Assembly (NCBI RefSeq): GCF_022179125.1 | Contig: NZ_BPQG01000010.1 | Span: 1-64,000, forward strand | Direction of reading: 5' to 3' | DNA length: 64,000 nt | From: Methylobacterium cerastii | Lineage (GTDB): Bacteria > Pseudomonadota > Alphaproteobacteria > Rhizobiales > Beijerinckiaceae | Part shown: one piece after another, positions 33,983 to 45,333 of the stretch | Numbering within the stretch: position 1 is the first letter of the stretch | How the letters are laid out: the number at the start of each line of letters is the position of its first letter | Notes under the pieces: generated by a model | The model's database searches: none | Told to the model about the DNA's origin: nothing | What the model saw: the letters and a program-made list of their open reading frames with translations, nothing else | Program-made: the position numbers and the translations under genes

Positions 33983-34732
33983 ATGCCCCGCCATCACCGC
34001 CCAAGCGCCGTGCCGGCCGGCCTCGTGCTGCTGGCCGCCCTCGCCACTCCGGCGTTCGCCCAGGATGCCCGGACGGGTGCGGCCAAGCCCAGCGCGATCT
34101 GCCCGGACCTGCCCGATCTCGGCGGGACGCTGCGGCGGGCACGGGTCGTGGCGGAGGGGGGCGTCGCGTTCGTCCGGTCGGCCGACGCGGACCCGGCTTG
34201 CCCGAGCCTCGCGCCCGCCTGTCGCGAGAAAGCCTTCCTCGTCGCCGGCAACGGCGTGATCCGCGGCGCGTCGAGCGGCGCCTTCGCCTGCGCGTCCTAT
34301 GTCGGCGCGACGGGCCAGATCCGATCCGGCTGGTTGCCGGAGCGGGCGCTGGCCGACGACGCGCCCGCGACGGTCGGCCTCGACGACTGGATCGGCACGT
34401 GGATGAGCGGGCCGGAGCAGACCGTTACGATACGGCGCAAGGGCGAACGCCTCGTGCTATCGGGGACGGCATCCTACGGGACCCAGGACCCGGAACGGGT
34501 GAAGCGCGGGGCGATCAACATGGGTTCGTTCGAGGCCGAACTCGCTCCCGACGGCCAGGACATCGCCTGGACCGACGGCGACAAGGCCGTGATCCCCGGC
34601 TTCCGCCCGGACGAGGTGAGCCGTTGCAGCGTCCGGATGCGGCTGATGCCGCCGGACCTCGTCGCGGAGAGCAACGGGGCCTACGGCGGCATGAACGTCA
34701 CGTTCAGTGGGGTCTACCGCCGGGGCGGCTAG
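33983..34732 (+). CDS. Exported hypothetical protein with possible SH3-like domain
   Basis: This encodes 249 residues. A signal peptide (GLVLLAALATPAFAQ) is followed by a Cys-containing domain with RRARVVAEGGVAFVRS and IRSGWLPERAL, which resembles bacterial SH3-type domains. The C-terminal part is a beta-rich module (WIGTWMSGPEQTVTIRR, LSGTASYG). The ATG lies 9 bases after the amidase stop, so it is probably part of the same operon. Function unknown. Confidence 0.7.
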   Translation: MPRHHRPSAVPAGLVLLAALATPAFAQDARTGAAKPSAICPDLPDLGGTLRRARVVAEGGVAFVRSADADPACPSLAPACREKAFLVAGNGVIRGASSGAFACASYVGATGQIRSGWLPERALADDAPATVGLDDWIGTWMSGPEQTVTIRRKGERLVLSGTASYGTQDPERVKRGAINMGSFEAELAPDGQDIAWTDGDKAVIPGFRPDEVSRCSVRMRLMPPDLVAESNGAYGGMNVTFSGVYRRGG

Positions 34733-34742
34733 CTGGCGGGGC

Positions 34743-35771
34743 TCAAGCCCGGCCGTGCAGCTCCGCCTCGCGCCCGTCCGTGGCCGTGTCGGCATGCACC
34801 TCGCCGCGGGTACGCCACAGGCTGTAGAGGATGCCGACGGTGAGCAGCACCACCGTGACCGCGAGCGACACCCACGGCGGCACGTGGACCAGGCCGAAGG
34901 TGTCGGCGACCACGATCTTCGTGCCGATGAAGATCAGGATAAAGGCGAGCGCGGTCTTGAGGTAGGCGAAGCGATCGACCATCGCGGCGAGCGCGAAGTA
35001 GAGCGCCCGCAGGCCCAGGATCGCGAAGATGTTGGACGTGTAGACCACGAAGGTGTCCGTGGTGATCGCGAAGATCGCCGGCACGCTGTCGACCGCGAAG
35101 ATCACGTCGGCGCCGTTGACCAGAACTAGGGCGAGCGCCAGCGGGGTGAGCCAAAGCGCGGTCTTGCCTGTCCGCGGATCAGCCTTGCGAACCATGAAGT
35201 GCTGGCCGTGAAGCTCGGGCGTGATGCGCAGCTTCGCCCGCAGCCAGCGCACGGCGGCATGATCCTGAAGGTCGCCGGCATCCTCCTCCTTGGAGAACAA
35301 CATCTTCAGGCCGGCATAGATCAGGAAGGCGGCAAACAGCGACAGGACCCAGGCAGCCTGGTGCACCAGCGCGGCGCCAAGCCCGATCATCAACCCGCGC
35401 AGCAGCACCGCGGCGAGGATGCCCCAGACCAGCACCCGGTGCTGAGCGGCGAGCGGGATGCCGAGGGCCGAAAGGATGACCGCGATGACGAAGACGTTGT
35501 CCATCGACAGCGACTTCTCGACCACGAGGCCGGTGACGTATTCCTGGGCGGGCTGGGCGCCGAGATACCACCAGATCCAGCCGCCGAAGGCGAGGCCGAG
35601 GCTGAAGTAGAAGGCGGTGAGGAGCAGGCTCTCCTTCACGCCGATCTCGTGCTCCTTGTCGCGGTGGAGCAGGCCGAGGTCGAAGGCGAGGAGGGCCGCG
35701 ACCAGGGCGTGGAACCCGAGCCACATCCAGATCGGCTTGCCGAGCCACTCGACGTATAGGAAATCGACCAT
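34743..35771 (-). CDS. TerC/Alx family membrane protein
   Basis: This encodes 342 residues with seven to nine membrane helices. Family motifs are LAFDLGLLHRDKEHEIGVKE-type sequence after helix 1, the acidic pair in EKSLSMDNVFVIAVI (E, D and N within the membrane) and its second copy VNGADVIFAVDSVPAI. TerC/Alx/MntX proteins export manganese and help metalate exoenzymes. It is transcribed alone, behind a leader of about 60 bases with competing hairpins. Confidence 0.92.
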   Translation of the reverse strand: MVDFLYVEWLGKPIWMWLGFHALVAALLAFDLGLLHRDKEHEIGVKESLLLTAFYFSLGLAFGGWIWWYLGAQPAQEYVTGLVVEKSLSMDNVFVIAVILSALGIPLAAQHRVLVWGILAAVLLRGLMIGLGAALVHQAAWVLSLFAAFLIYAGLKMLFSKEEDAGDLQDHAAVRWLRAKLRITPELHGQHFMVRKADPRTGKTALWLTPLALALVLVNGADVIFAVDSVPAIFAITTDTFVVYTSNIFAILGLRALYFALAAMVDRFAYLKTALAFILIFIGTKIVVADTFGLVHVPPWVSLAVTVVLLTVGILYSLWRTRGEVHADTATDGREAELHGRA

Positions 35772-35832
35772 TCGCGGGACCGTGATGCTTCTTTTGCAAG
35801 GAAAGCATCGGCTCCGACATCACGGAAGCATC
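35772..35832 (-). promoter_or_regulatory. terC leader with mutually exclusive stems
   Basis: In transcript order: element C (35832-35818) contains GATGCTT and CCGTGATG; element B (35809-35803) is GATGCTT; element A (35790-35780) is AAGCATCACGG, 8 bases before the ATG. A can pair with B through GATGCTT/AAGCATC or with C through CCGTGATG/CATCACGG, but not both fully. A also lies where a ribosome would bind and no purine-rich ribosome site is present. It does not match the known manganese riboswitch by eye. Confidence 0.45.
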
Positions 35833-35977
35833 TTGAGAGAGCATCCCGCCAGAGGGGCCCGCAGCCGATGAGCCGCAGTTAGAGACGCGAACGCGGCGAA
35901 TCAAGGGCGGCCCAAACCGGGTTCGGGCGCCGCTGCCATGCCTTGACAGCGCGGGCGAACCGACGCCTTCCGCTGCC

Positions 35978-37240
35978 ATGGACATTCGAGAGGACGACGT
36001 GGCGCGAGAAGACGCCCTTCGGGACACGGTGGCGATCGTTGGCGGCGGCCCTGCCGGGCTGGCGGCAGCCGAGGTGCTGTCGGCCGCCGGGCACGCGGTG
36101 GCGGTCTACGAGCGGATGCCGTCGGTCGGCCGCAAGTTCCTGCTCGCCGGCCGCGGCGGGCTGAACCTCACCCACAGCGAGCCCGCGCCGGACTTCCTGC
36201 GCCGATACCATCCATCGGGCAGCTTGGGCCGCGCGATCGAGGCGTTCCCACCCGATGCCCTGCGCGCCTGGTGCGAGGATCTGGGCGAGCCGACCTTCGT
36301 CGGATCGAGCGGGCGGGTCTTCCCGAAGGCGTTCAAGGCCTCGCCGCTGCTGCGGGCGTGGCTGCGCCGTCTCGAGGCTTCTGGCGTCCGCATCCACACA
36401 AGGCACCGGCTCGCGGCGTTCGAGGACGGCACCCTGGTGTTCGAGACGCCGGAGGGGAAGAGCTGGACGCGGCCGAAGGCGGTGCTGCTGGCGCTGGGCG
36501 GCGCGAGCTGGCCCCGGCTCGGCTCGGACGGGGCCTGGGTGCCGATGCTGGAGAATCTCGGTGTGGCCGTCGCGCCCCTGCGGCCGGCCAACGCGGGCTT
36601 CGCGGTGGCGTGGTCCGAGCACTTCCGCGAGCGGTTCGCCGGGCAGCCGCTGAAGCGGATCGGGCTTGCCGCCGACGGCGTGATCGTGCGCGGCGAGGCG
36701 GTGGTCACCGCAGACGGGATCGAGGGCGGCGCGATCTACGCGGTGTCGCGGGCCTTGCGCGCGATGATCGAGCGTAAAGGCGCGGCCCGCCTCGTGCTCG
36801 ACCTGCGCCCCGACCTGACGTTGAGGGCGCTGGCCGACCGGCTGTCCGACCCGCGGCCCGGCGAATCGATGGCCACCCGCCTGCGCAAGGGGGCCGGCCT
36901 GTCGCCAGTCGCGGCGGGGGTCTTGCGCGAGTCGGCGGGCGTCGCATTGCCGGCCGATCCGGATGCGCTCGCCGGGCTGATCAAGGCCGCGCCGTTGCGC
37001 CTGCACGCCATGGCCTCAATGGAGCGCGCGATCTCCACCGCCGGCGGGGTCGGCCTCAGTGGGCTCGACGCGGGCTTCATGGTCCGCAAGCGGCCCGGCC
37101 TGTTCGTGGCGGGCGAAATGCTCGACTGGGAGGCGCCCACCGGCGGCTACCTGCTCCAGGGCGCGATCAGCAGCGGCCGGGCGGCGGCGGCCGGGATGGC
37201 GGCCTGGCTCGCCGAAGATCGGGGCACGAGCGCCGCATGA
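35978..37240 (+). CDS. HI0933/BaiN-like flavoprotein (TIGR03862 type)
   Basis: This encodes 420 residues. The FAD-binding Rossmann motif is VAIVGGGPAGLAAAEVLSAAG at the N-terminus (about residues 18-38), with KFLLAGRGGLNLTHSE typical of the HI0933-like group and a C-terminal GLFVAGEMLDWEAPTGGY for FAD. These proteins are probably reductases of unknown substrate. The stop overlaps the next start (ATGA). Confidence 0.9.
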   Translation: MDIREDDVAREDALRDTVAIVGGGPAGLAAAEVLSAAGHAVAVYERMPSVGRKFLLAGRGGLNLTHSEPAPDFLRRYHPSGSLGRAIEAFPPDALRAWCEDLGEPTFVGSSGRVFPKAFKASPLLRAWLRRLEASGVRIHTRHRLAAFEDGTLVFETPEGKSWTRPKAVLLALGGASWPRLGSDGAWVPMLENLGVAVAPLRPANAGFAVAWSEHFRERFAGQPLKRIGLAADGVIVRGEAVVTADGIEGGAIYAVSRALRAMIERKGAARLVLDLRPDLTLRALADRLSDPRPGESMATRLRKGAGLSPVAAGVLRESAGVALPADPDALAGLIKAAPLRLHAMASMERAISTAGGVGLSGLDAGFMVRKRPGLFVAGEMLDWEAPTGGYLLQGAISSGRAAAAGMAAWLAEDRGTSAA

Positions 37241-37920
37241 TCCCCTGGGAGAACCTCGATACCGCCTCGATCCCCGGCGACGGCGGCACCCTGCGGCTGC
37301 GGCGGCGGGGCACCGAGTTCTCGATCATGCTTGGCCAGAACGAGCTGATGAACAGCCGCCTCAGCGGCTCCGAGGAGGCGCTGGCGACGCTGGCCTGCGG
37401 CAGGATCGCATCGCGAAAGGCGCCGCAGGTGCTGATCGGCGGGCTCGGCATGGGCTTCACCCTGCGCGCGGCGCTGGGCACGCTGCCTCCGGGGGCGGCG
37501 GTGACCGTCGCCGAGCTCGTGCCGGCGGTGGCCGCCTGGGCGCGGGGGCCGCTCGCAGGCGTGTTTTCCGGCATCCTCGACGATCCCCGCGTGTCCCTGC
37601 GAGAGATCGACGTGGCGCGCGCGATCGCCGAGCGGCCCGCTGCATGGGACGCCATCCTGCTCGACGTCGACAACGGGCCGGACGGCCTGACACGGGCCTC
37701 CAACGACAGGCTCTACGACGCGGCAGGCCTCGGCGCCGCCCGCGCCGCCCTGCGCCCGGGCGGCATCCTCGCGGTCTGGTCGGCAGGGCCCGACCGCAGC
37801 TTCAGCCGCCGCCTGCACGATGCCGGCCTGAGCGTCGAAGAGGTCTCCACCCGCGCCAACGGTCGAAAGGGCGGCGCCCGCCATGTGATCTGGCTCGGGG
37901 TGCGCTCCGGCCGCGGCTGA
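37237..37920 (+). CDS. SpeE-like methyltransferase-fold protein
   Basis: This encodes 227 residues. The nucleotide-binding loop is LIGGLGMGFTLRAAL at about 66-80 and the strand-4 acidic end is ILLDVDNGPDG. The shape is that of spermidine synthase-like proteins, but it lacks the N-terminal beta domain of true SpeE, so a different acceptor is likely. It is coupled by a 4-base overlap to the flavoprotein gene, suggesting a shared pathway. Confidence 0.8.
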   Translation: MIPWENLDTASIPGDGGTLRLRRRGTEFSIMLGQNELMNSRLSGSEEALATLACGRIASRKAPQVLIGGLGMGFTLRAALGTLPPGAAVTVAELVPAVAAWARGPLAGVFSGILDDPRVSLREIDVARAIAERPAAWDAILLDVDNGPDGLTRASNDRLYDAAGLGAARAALRPGGILAVWSAGPDRSFSRRLHDAGLSVEEVSTRANGRKGGARHVIWLGVRSGRG

Positions 37921-37949
37921 CTAGCGACTCCCGTTTCTGGCCCCTCTCC

Positions 37950-38062
37950 GTCATCCCGGGGCTGCGCAGCAGACCCCGGGATCCAGAGCCGCCGACGGTG
38001 CCGGGATCGAGCGCGACCTGCGGCTCTGGATTCCGGGCTCGCCTTCGGCACCCCGGAATGAC
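37950..38062. repeat. Dispersed palindromic repeat, copy 1
   Basis: It begins GTCATCCCGGGG and ends CCCCGGAATGAC, with each half itself a hairpin (CCCGGGGctgcgcag...CCCCGGG, and TTCCGGGctcg...CCCCGGAA). It is closely similar in both halves to 51414-51553. It fills the gap between the SpeE-like gene and the collagen-like gene. Elements of this kind are common between genes in Methylobacterium and relatives. Confidence 0.8.
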
Positions 38063-38131
38063 GAGGATGGGGGAGACGCGATCGACCATTTGGATTCGAC
38101 AGCTACGATCCGCCGCCTTCTCAGGCGATCG

Positions 38132-39109
<978 letters not shown>

Positions 39110-39134
39110 CTATTTCGTGGGGCTCCGAAACCGT

Positions 39135-39163
39135 TTGAAAATGTTCTTGTTTTGTTCCTATCT
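39135..39163 (+). promoter_or_regulatory. SOS promoter with LexA box upstream of imuA
   Basis: GTTC (39143-39146), 7 bases, GTTC (39154-39157) is exactly the alphaproteobacterial LexA site GTTC-N7-GTTC. It fills the spacer between TTGAAA (39135-39140) and CTATCT (39158-39163), 17 bases apart. The imuA ATG follows at 39189. Confidence 0.9.
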
Positions 39164-39188
39164 GACGTCATGTCGGAGCTGGATCGGG

Positions 39189-39965
39189 ATGAAGCCCTCG
39201 CGTGACGAACCGGAGGAACGGCCGCCCTCCCCGGCGGAGCGGATCGCCGCGTTGCGGGTGCGCCTGGACGCGGAGCGCCGGCCCGATGTGGGCGGCGTGC
39301 TCCCCTTCGGCGTCGCCGACCTCGATGTGCGGCTTCCCGGAGGCGGCCTCGGCCTCGGCCTCCTCCACGAGATCGCCCCCGAAGGCGCGGGCGACGAGGC
39401 CTCGGCCCTGGGCTTCGTCTTGGCGCTGGTCGCCCGCCATCTCGCGCGCGCGGCCGGGGATGCCCTCCTCGTCGTCGCCCCTGGCCATCCGATTCCCTAC
39501 GGCCACGGCCTCGTCGGCCTCGGGCTCGATCCAGGGCGCCTGCTGCTGCTCGAGGCCGAGGCGGACGCCGCCGTGTTCGGCGCTCTCGAGGACACACTGC
39601 GGGCCGGGCAGCTCGCGGCGGTGGCGGGGCTCGTCGCGGATGGGCTTCCGCTGAAGCCGGGCCGCCGCCTGCAGCTGGCCGCCGGGTCCTTCGGCACCGC
39701 GCCGCCCCTTCTGCTGATCCTGCGGCCTTTCCGGGCCGCCCTGCCGAACGGCGCGGCGACGCGCTGGCGGATCGCGGCCGGCGGCGCGGCGCGCGACCGG
39801 TTCGGCTGCACCCTGCGTCCCCGTTGGCGCGCACGGCTCGACCGCTGCCGCAACGGCCGGCCGGGCGACTGGCTCCTGGAGTGGGATCATGCCGCGCATC
39901 GTTTCGATCTGCCTGACGGACTGGCCCGTCGCGCGCCTGATGCGTGCGGGGGCTACGCCGGATGA
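39189..39965 (+). CDS. imuA: ImuA, translesion mutasome accessory protein
   Basis: This encodes 258 residues starting MKPSRDEPEERPP. It is a RecA-like protein with EAxGLGLLHEIAPEG and the hydrophobic strand ALLVVAPGHPIPYG, and lacks a clear Walker A Lys, as in ImuA. It works with ImuB and DnaE2 in damage-induced mutagenesis. It is the first gene of the SOS cassette behind a LexA box. Its end overlaps imuB by 77 bases. Confidence 0.93.
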   Translation: MKPSRDEPEERPPSPAERIAALRVRLDAERRPDVGGVLPFGVADLDVRLPGGGLGLGLLHEIAPEGAGDEASALGFVLALVARHLARAAGDALLVVAPGHPIPYGHGLVGLGLDPGRLLLLEAEADAAVFGALEDTLRAGQLAAVAGLVADGLPLKPGRRLQLAAGSFGTAPPLLLILRPFRAALPNGAATRWRIAAGGAARDRFGCTLRPRWRARLDRCRNGRPGDWLLEWDHAAHRFDLPDGLARRAPDACGGYAG

Positions 39966-41460
39966 CGGCCTGCCCCTGGTGATCGCCGCCGCCGGAGCCG
40001 GCGGCCTGCGGCTCACCGCCGTGAACCCGGCCGCCGCCGCGCTCGGCCTGCGGCGCGGCGAGCCGCTGGGCCGCGTGCGCGCACGCCTCTCCACCCCGCC
40101 TCACGTCCACCCGGCCGACCCGGCGGCCGACGCGGCGGCGTTCGCCAGGCTCTGCCTCTGGGCGCAGCGCTACACGCCGAGCGTCGTGCCCTTCGGCCCG
40201 GCCGAGGCCTGCGACGGCCTCTACCTCGACGTCACGGGGGCGGACCACCTCATGGGCGGCGCGGACAAGCTGGTCGCAGACCTCGCCGCCCGCTTGGCCC
40301 GCGCCGGCATACCGGCACGGATCGCCGTGGCGGACACCCCCGGCGCGGCCTTCGCCCTGGCTCGCCACGGGCGCGAGGAGATGGCATGCGTCCCCTCGGA
40401 CGAGACCGAGCAGATCCTGAGGCCGCTTCCGGTCGAAGCCCTGCGCTGCGAGCCCGCCGTTGCCGTCGCCCTGAAGCGGCTCGGGCTTCGCCGCATCGGC
40501 GCCCTCCTCGACGCGCCCCGCCCGCCCCTGGCGCGCCGTTTCGGCGAAGCCCTGCTCCTGCGCCTGGACCAGGCGACGGGCCGCCGCCCCGAGCCCCTTA
40601 GCCCGATCTCCGAACCCGTGCGTTACGGCGCCGCCCGCGGCTTCCTCGATCCGGTCGGGAGCCAGGAGATCGTCGTCGCGACGGCGCGGCGGCTGATGGC
40701 CGAGATCGCGCCGCGCCTGGAGGCGGACGGGCTCGGCGCCCGCGGCGTGCGCCTGTCGCTGCACCGGGTCGACGACGTGGTGCGCGCCCTCGACCTCGGC
40801 CTGTCCGAGCCGAGCCGCTGCCCGGACCACGTGGCGCGCCTGCTGCAGCTCCGGCTCGAACGACTCGGCTCGGGCCTCGATGCCGGCTTCGGCTTCGAGA
40901 CCGTCCGCCTCGACGTGGCCGCCACCGGTCCGATGCCCGGCCGCCAGGCCGCCCTCGACACCGGACCCGTGCCCCCCGGCGCGCGCATCGCCGGCCTCGC
41001 CGACGCCCTGCGCCAGCGCTTCGGCCGCCCGGTGATCCGCCTGTCTCCCCGCGCGAGCCACGTGCCCGAGCGCGCCGACCGCATCGCACCATGGCGCACG
41101 GAATCTCGGCACACCGAACCTTGGCGTGTCGAGCGCGTCGTCCTGCACTGGCCCGATCCCGATGCCGGGATCGGCCCACGCCCGCTGGTGCTGTTCGACC
41201 GAGGCGAGGCTGCCGAGGACGTGATCGCCCTTGTGGCGGAGGGGCCGCCCCGCCGCTTCCGCTGGCGCTCCCGCCTCCACAGGATCGCCCACGCCGAGGG
41301 TCCGGAGCGGATCGCCCCCGAATGGTGGCGCGAGACCGGCATCCCCCGCGACTATTACGTCGTCGAGTGCGAATCCGGCCGCCGGCTCTGGCTCTACCGC
41401 GACGGCCCGAACCTTCCCGAGCGGCCGGCCGCATGGTTCGTGCACGGGCTGTTCGCGTGA
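39889..41460 (+). CDS. imuB: ImuB, Y-family-like polymerase subunit
   Basis: This encodes 523 residues starting [17 protein letters not shown]. It has the Y-family layout (palm/fingers, then a little-finger-like region), but the N-terminal catalytic acid motif is replaced by ICLTDWPV, as known for ImuB, which is catalytically inactive and links DnaE2 to the sliding clamp. [14 protein letters not shown] marks the second conserved region. The stop overlaps the dnaE2 GTG (GTGA). Confidence 0.94.
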   Translation: MPRIVSICLTDWPVARLMRAGATPDDGLPLVIAAAGAGGLRLTAVNPAAAALGLRRGEPLGRVRARLSTPPHVHPADPAADAAAFARLCLWAQRYTPSVVPFGPAEACDGLYLDVTGADHLMGGADKLVADLAARLARAGIPARIAVADTPGAAFALARHGREEMACVPSDETEQILRPLPVEALRCEPAVAVALKRLGLRRIGALLDAPRPPLARRFGEALLLRLDQATGRRPEPLSPISEPVRYGAARGFLDPVGSQEIVVATARRLMAEIAPRLEADGLGARGVRLSLHRVDDVVRALDLGLSEPSRCPDHVARLLQLRLERLGSGLDAGFGFETVRLDVAATGPMPGRQAALDTGPVPPGARIAGLADALRQRFGRPVIRLSPRASHVPERADRIAPWRTESRHTEPWRVERVVLHWPDPDAGIGPRPLVLFDRGEAAEDVIALVAEGPPRRFRWRSRLHRIAHAEGPERIAPEWWRETGIPRDYYVVECESGRRLWLYRDGPNLPERPAAWFVHGLFA

Positions 41461-44400
41461 CGGGGGGGACTTACGCGGAACTGGCCGTCTCCACGAACTT
41501 CTCGTTCCTGCGCGGCGCCTCGCATCCGCAGGAATACGTCGAGCAGGCGATCGCCTACGGCCTCGACGCCATCGGCATCGCCGACCGCAACACCTTCGCC
41601 GGCGTGGTACGCGCCTACGCGGCGGCGCGGGTGAAGCCGGCGCGCCCGGGCGCCGAGGACATTTGGAATATCCCGTTCCTGCCAGGCGTGCGGCTCGTCA
41701 CCGAGGAGGGGTTCGAGGCGGTGACCTACCCGATGGACCGGGCCGGCTACGGCCGCCTGTGCCGGCTCCTGTCCACGGGCAACCGTCGGGTGCGCAAGGG
41801 CGAGTGCCGGTTCTCCTTCGCCGAGATGCTGGATGCGGCCGAGGGCCAGGTCTTCATCGCGATGCCCCCCGGCCGGCGGCCAGTGCCGCCGGCAAGCTTC
41901 TCCGCCCGGGTCGAGACGCTGGCAACGGCCGCCCCCGGCCGGGTCTGGCTCGGCGCGAGCCACCATCACCGCGGCGACGAACGCCGCCGGCTCGGGCTCC
42001 TGGCCGAGCTCGGCGACCGCCTCGGCGCGCCGATGGTCGCGGTGTCCGACGCGCTCTACCACCATCCCGACCGGCGCCCGCTGCAGGACGTGATCGCCTG
42101 CATCCGCGAGGGCTGCACCCTCGTGGAGGCCGGCTACCGCCTGGAAGCCAACGCCGAACGCCACCTCAAGCCGCCCTCCGAGATGGCGCGGCTGTTCGCC
42201 GACCACCCGGAGGCGCTGGCCGCGACGCGCGAGATCGTGGAGGCCTGCACGTTCTCGCTGGGCGAACTGGTCTACGAATACCCGGACGAGCCGGTTCCGC
42301 CGGGGAAGACGGCGCAGGCGCACCTGACCGAGAAAGCCTGGGACCGGGCCCGCTGGCGTTTCCCCGACGGCATTCCCGATGCGGTCGAGAAGACGCTCGA
42401 CGACGAGCTGAACCTCATCCGGAAGATGGATTACGCGCGCTACTTCCTCACCCTGTTCGACATCGTAGAATTCGCCCGCGACCGCGGCATCCTGTGCCAG
42501 GGGCGCGGCTCGGCCGCCAACTCCGTGGTCTGCTACTGCCTCGGCATCACCGCGGTCGACCCGACCCAGATCCGCCTGCTGTTCGCCCGCTTCATCTCCG
42601 AGAACCGCGACGAGCCGCCCGACATCGACGTCGACTTCGAGCACGAGCGCCGCGAGGAGGTGATCCAATACCTCTACGGCAAGTACGGCCGCGAGCGCGC
42701 CGCGATCTGCTCGACGGTGATCCACTACCGCCCGCGCTCGGCGATCCGCGAGGTCGGCAAGGTGCTGGGGCTGACCGAGGACCTCACCGCCGCGCTCGGC
42801 GAGACCGTGTGGGGGTCCTGGGGCAAGGACCTACCCGACAAGCATGTGGCTCAAGCGGGGCTCGACCCGGAGAACCCGGCGATCCGCCAGGCGGTGGACC
42901 TCGCGGTCTCGCTGGTCGGCTTCCCGCGGCACCTGTCGCAGCATGTCGGCGGCTTCGTGCTCACCCGCGGGCGCCTCGACGAGACCGTGCCGGTCGGCAA
43001 CGCCGCGATGCCCGACCGCACCTTCATCGAATGGGACAAGGACGACATCGATGTGGTCGGCCTGATGAAGGTCGACGTGCTGGCGCTCGGCATGCTCACC
43101 TGCATCCGCCGGGGCCTCGAATTCCTCGCCCGCGACTACGGCCACGACTACCCGACCCTCGCCGACCTGCCGCAAGAGGAACCGGAGGTCTACGCGATGC
43201 TCTCGAAGGCCGATTCCGTCGGCGTGTTCCAAGTCGAGAGCCGGGCGCAGATGTCGATGCTGCCGCGGCTGAAGCCGAAGGCGTTCTACGACCTCGTAGT
43301 GCAGGTCGCGATCGTCCGCCCCGGCCCGATCCAGGGGGACATGGTGCACCCCTACCTGCGGCGGCGTTCCGGGAACGAGCCGGTGGAGTACCCCTCCCCC
43401 GACCCGGCGCACGGCCCCCGGGACGAGCTCGAAGGCGTGCTGAAGCGAACCTTCGGCGTGCCCCTGTTCCAGGAGCACGCCATGCAGATCGCGATCACCG
43501 CGGCCGGCTTCACCCCGGCCGAGGCCGACGGCCTGCGGCGCGCCATGGCGACCTTCCGGCATGTCGGCACGATCGGCGGGTTCGAGGAGAAGTTCATCGG
43601 CGGGATGACGCGGCGGGGGTATCCGCAGGACTTCGCCGAGCGCTGCTTCAAGCAGATCCGCGGGTTCTCGACCTACGGCTTCCCCGAGAGCCACGCGGCG
43701 AGCTTCGCGCTCCTGGTCTACGCCTCGGCCTGGCTGAAATGCCGGCACCCGGACGTGTTCCTGGCCGCGATCCTCAACGCGCAGCCGATGGGCTTCTACC
43801 AGCCGGCGCAGCTCGTGCGCGACGCCCGCGCCCACGGCGTCGAGGTGCGCGGACCCGATGTCAACGCCAGCGACTGGGACTGCACCCTGGAGCCGGCCTC
43901 GGAAGCGCCCCCTCCCGGGGTGCCGAAGCGGCTCGCGGTGCGGATCGGCCTGCGGCAGATCACCGGGCTACCGCAAGGTGCGATGCGCCGGCTCGTGGCG
44001 TTGCGGGCCAACGGCTACGCCAGCATCGAGGGCTTGCAGGCGGCCCTGGCGCTACCCCGAAACGCCCTGGAACGGCTGGCTGAGGCCGACGCCTTCCGCT
44101 CCCTCGACCTCGACCGGCGGGCGGCCCTGTGGATGGTGCGGACGCTGGAGGGCGGACGCCTCGCCAAGGCCGCGCCGGACGCGGGCCTGGGCCGGCGCGC
44201 GCACCTGCTCGAGGCGCCGCTGCCGCTCTTCGCCTTCCACGCCGACGACGGGCTCTTCCGCAACGAGCCGGCCGTGGCGCTGCCGGCCATGCCGGCCTCC
44301 GAGCAGGTAGCGGAGGATTATTCCGCCACCGGGCTCTCGCTCAAAGGCCATCCGGTCGCGTTCTTCCGGGCTCGACTCGCCCGGATCGGCGCGATCCCGG

Positions 44401-44780
44401 CGCGCGAGCACCACGATCCGAGCTTTCCCCAGAACGGCCGCGTCACCGTGGCCGGGCTGGTGCTGACCCGCCAGCGTCCCGGAACCGCCAAGGGCGTCGT
44501 GTTCCTGACGCTCGAGGACGAGACCGGCATCGCCAACGTCATCGTCTGGAAGACGGTGTTCGAGGCCAACCGTCGCGCCGCGATGAACGCACGCTTCCTG
44601 GCGGTGCAGGGCCGGGTGCAGCGGGCCGAGGGCGTCGTCCACCTCGTCGCCGAGCGGTTCCGCGACCTGACGGAGGAGCTGCGCGCGCTGCGCGAAGGCG
44701 GCGTCCGCTTGCCGCCCGAGACCAACGACTTCGGCGCCCCCGTCGATCGCCGGACCTATCGCAGCCGGGACTTCCATTGA
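41457..44780 (+). CDS. dnaE2: Error-prone DNA polymerase III alpha subunit DnaE2
   Basis: This encodes 1107 residues from a GTG overlapping the imuB stop. It has an N-terminal PHP domain ([20 protein letters not shown]), the catalytic acids in PDIDVDFEH near residue 390, [29 protein letters not shown]-type fingers, and a C-terminal OB-fold ([25 protein letters not shown]). DnaE2 copies past damage and causes mutations in SOS-induced cells. Confidence 0.96.
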   Translation: MTGGTYAELAVSTNFSFLRGASHPQEYVEQAIAYGLDAIGIADRNTFAGVVRAYAAARVKPARPGAEDIWNIPFLPGVRLVTEEGFEAVTYPMDRAGYGRLCRLLSTGNRRVRKGECRFSFAEMLDAAEGQVFIAMPPGRRPVPPASFSARVETLATAAPGRVWLGASHHHRGDERRRLGLLAELGDRLGAPMVAVSDALYHHPDRRPLQDVIACIREGCTLVEAGYRLEANAERHLKPPSEMARLFADHPEALAATREIVEACTFSLGELVYEYPDEPVPPGKTAQAHLTEKAWDRARWRFPDGIPDAVEKTLDDELNLIRKMDYARYFLTLFDIVEFARDRGILCQGRGSAANSVVCYCLGITAVDPTQIRLLFARFISENRDEPPDIDVDFEHERREEVIQYLYGKYGRERAAICSTVIHYRPRSAIREVGKVLGLTEDLTAALGETVWGSWGKDLPDKHVAQAGLDPENPAIRQAVDLAVSLVGFPRHLSQHVGGFVLTRGRLDETVPVGNAAMPDRTFIEWDKDDIDVVGLMKVDVLALGMLTCIRRGLEFLARDYGHDYPTLADLPQEEPEVYAMLSKADSVGVFQVESRAQMSMLPRLKPKAFYDLVVQVAIVRPGPIQGDMVHPYLRRRSGNEPVEYPSPDPAHGPRDELEGVLKRTFGVPLFQEHAMQIAITAAGFTPAEADGLRRAMATFRHVGTIGGFEEKFIGGMTRRGYPQDFAERCFKQIRGFSTYGFPESHAASFALLVYASAWLKCRHPDVFLAAILNAQPMGFYQPAQLVRDARAHGVEVRGPDVNASDWDCTLEPASEAPPPGVPKRLAVRIGLRQITGLPQGAMRRLVALRANGYASIEGLQAALALPRNALERLAEADAFRSLDLDRRAALWMVRTLEGGRLAKAAPDAGLGRRAHLLEAPLPLFAFHADDGLFRNEPAVALPAMPASEQVAEDYSATGLSLKGHPVAFFRARLARIGAIPAREHHDPSFPQNGRVTVAGLVLTRQRPGTAKGVVFLTLEDETGIANVIVWKTVFEANRRAAMNARFLAVQGRVQRAEGVVHLVAERFRDLTEELRALREGGVRLPPETNDFGAPVDRRTYRSRDFH

Positions 44781-44861
44781 GCAGGACGCCGAACCTGTAA
44801 AGTCAGGAGCTTGGACAGCCACGAGCCTCGACAGCGGATCGGCCACTTGTATGGTGCGGCC

Positions 44862-45299
44862 ATGCTCCGCTTCGCCCTCGCCTGCCTCCTGCTGATTCCC
44901 GCCGCCGCCCGCGCGGACGAATGCGACGGCCTCGCTCAGAGGATCGCCGCCACCACCGGCGGCAAGGTCGGGCGCCGCGCCGGCCCCAGCATCGACATCA
45001 GGGTGCCAGGCTCGATCAAGCTCGACCTTACCTGCCGGGCCGAGCCGATCGTCCAGGCGAGTTCCGGCGAGACGACGCCGTCCGCGACCTTCTTCCGCGA
45101 CCTCGCCATCGCCTCGGAACTGCTCGTCGGCGAGCCGGCCGGCACGGTCGAGGCCGTCATCGCCAAGGCGCACGCCACCGCACTCTCCGAGCGGCGCAAG
45201 TCGTTCATCCAGCAGAACGGATGGTCGGCGAGCTGCTACACCGACAGCACCGGCTCGATCCGCACCCTCTGCTCGATCGGCCGCATCCCGCCGGGGTGA
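44862..45299 (+). CDS. Small exported protein, 145 aa
   Basis: The ATG at 44862 opens a clean signal peptide (MLRFALACLLLIPAAARA); the open frame from 44811 adds a non-signal extension. The mature part, about 125 residues, has four Cys, probably two disulfides (DECDGL, LTCRAEP, ASCYTDS, TLCSIG). No family is recognised. It lies 81 bases after dnaE2 and is probably separately transcribed. Confidence 0.65.
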   Translation: MLRFALACLLLIPAAARADECDGLAQRIAATTGGKVGRRAGPSIDIRVPGSIKLDLTCRAEPIVQASSGETTPSATFFRDLAIASELLVGEPAGTVEAVIAKAHATALSERRKSFIQQNGWSASCYTDSTGSIRTLCSIGRIPPG

Positions 45300-45333
45300 G
45301 GCGCCCCCGGCGAGCCGGAACCGCCCGTTTTGC

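Noticed and set aside
35772-35832. A yybP-ykoY manganese riboswitch upstream of terC
   Set aside because: The conserved sequence of that class could not be found by eye in the leader or the 200 bases upstream.
41231-44083. A 950-codon open frame on the plus strand inside dnaE2
   Set aside because: It is the wrong frame of dnaE2; the polymerase frame carries the PHP and PDIDVDF motifs.
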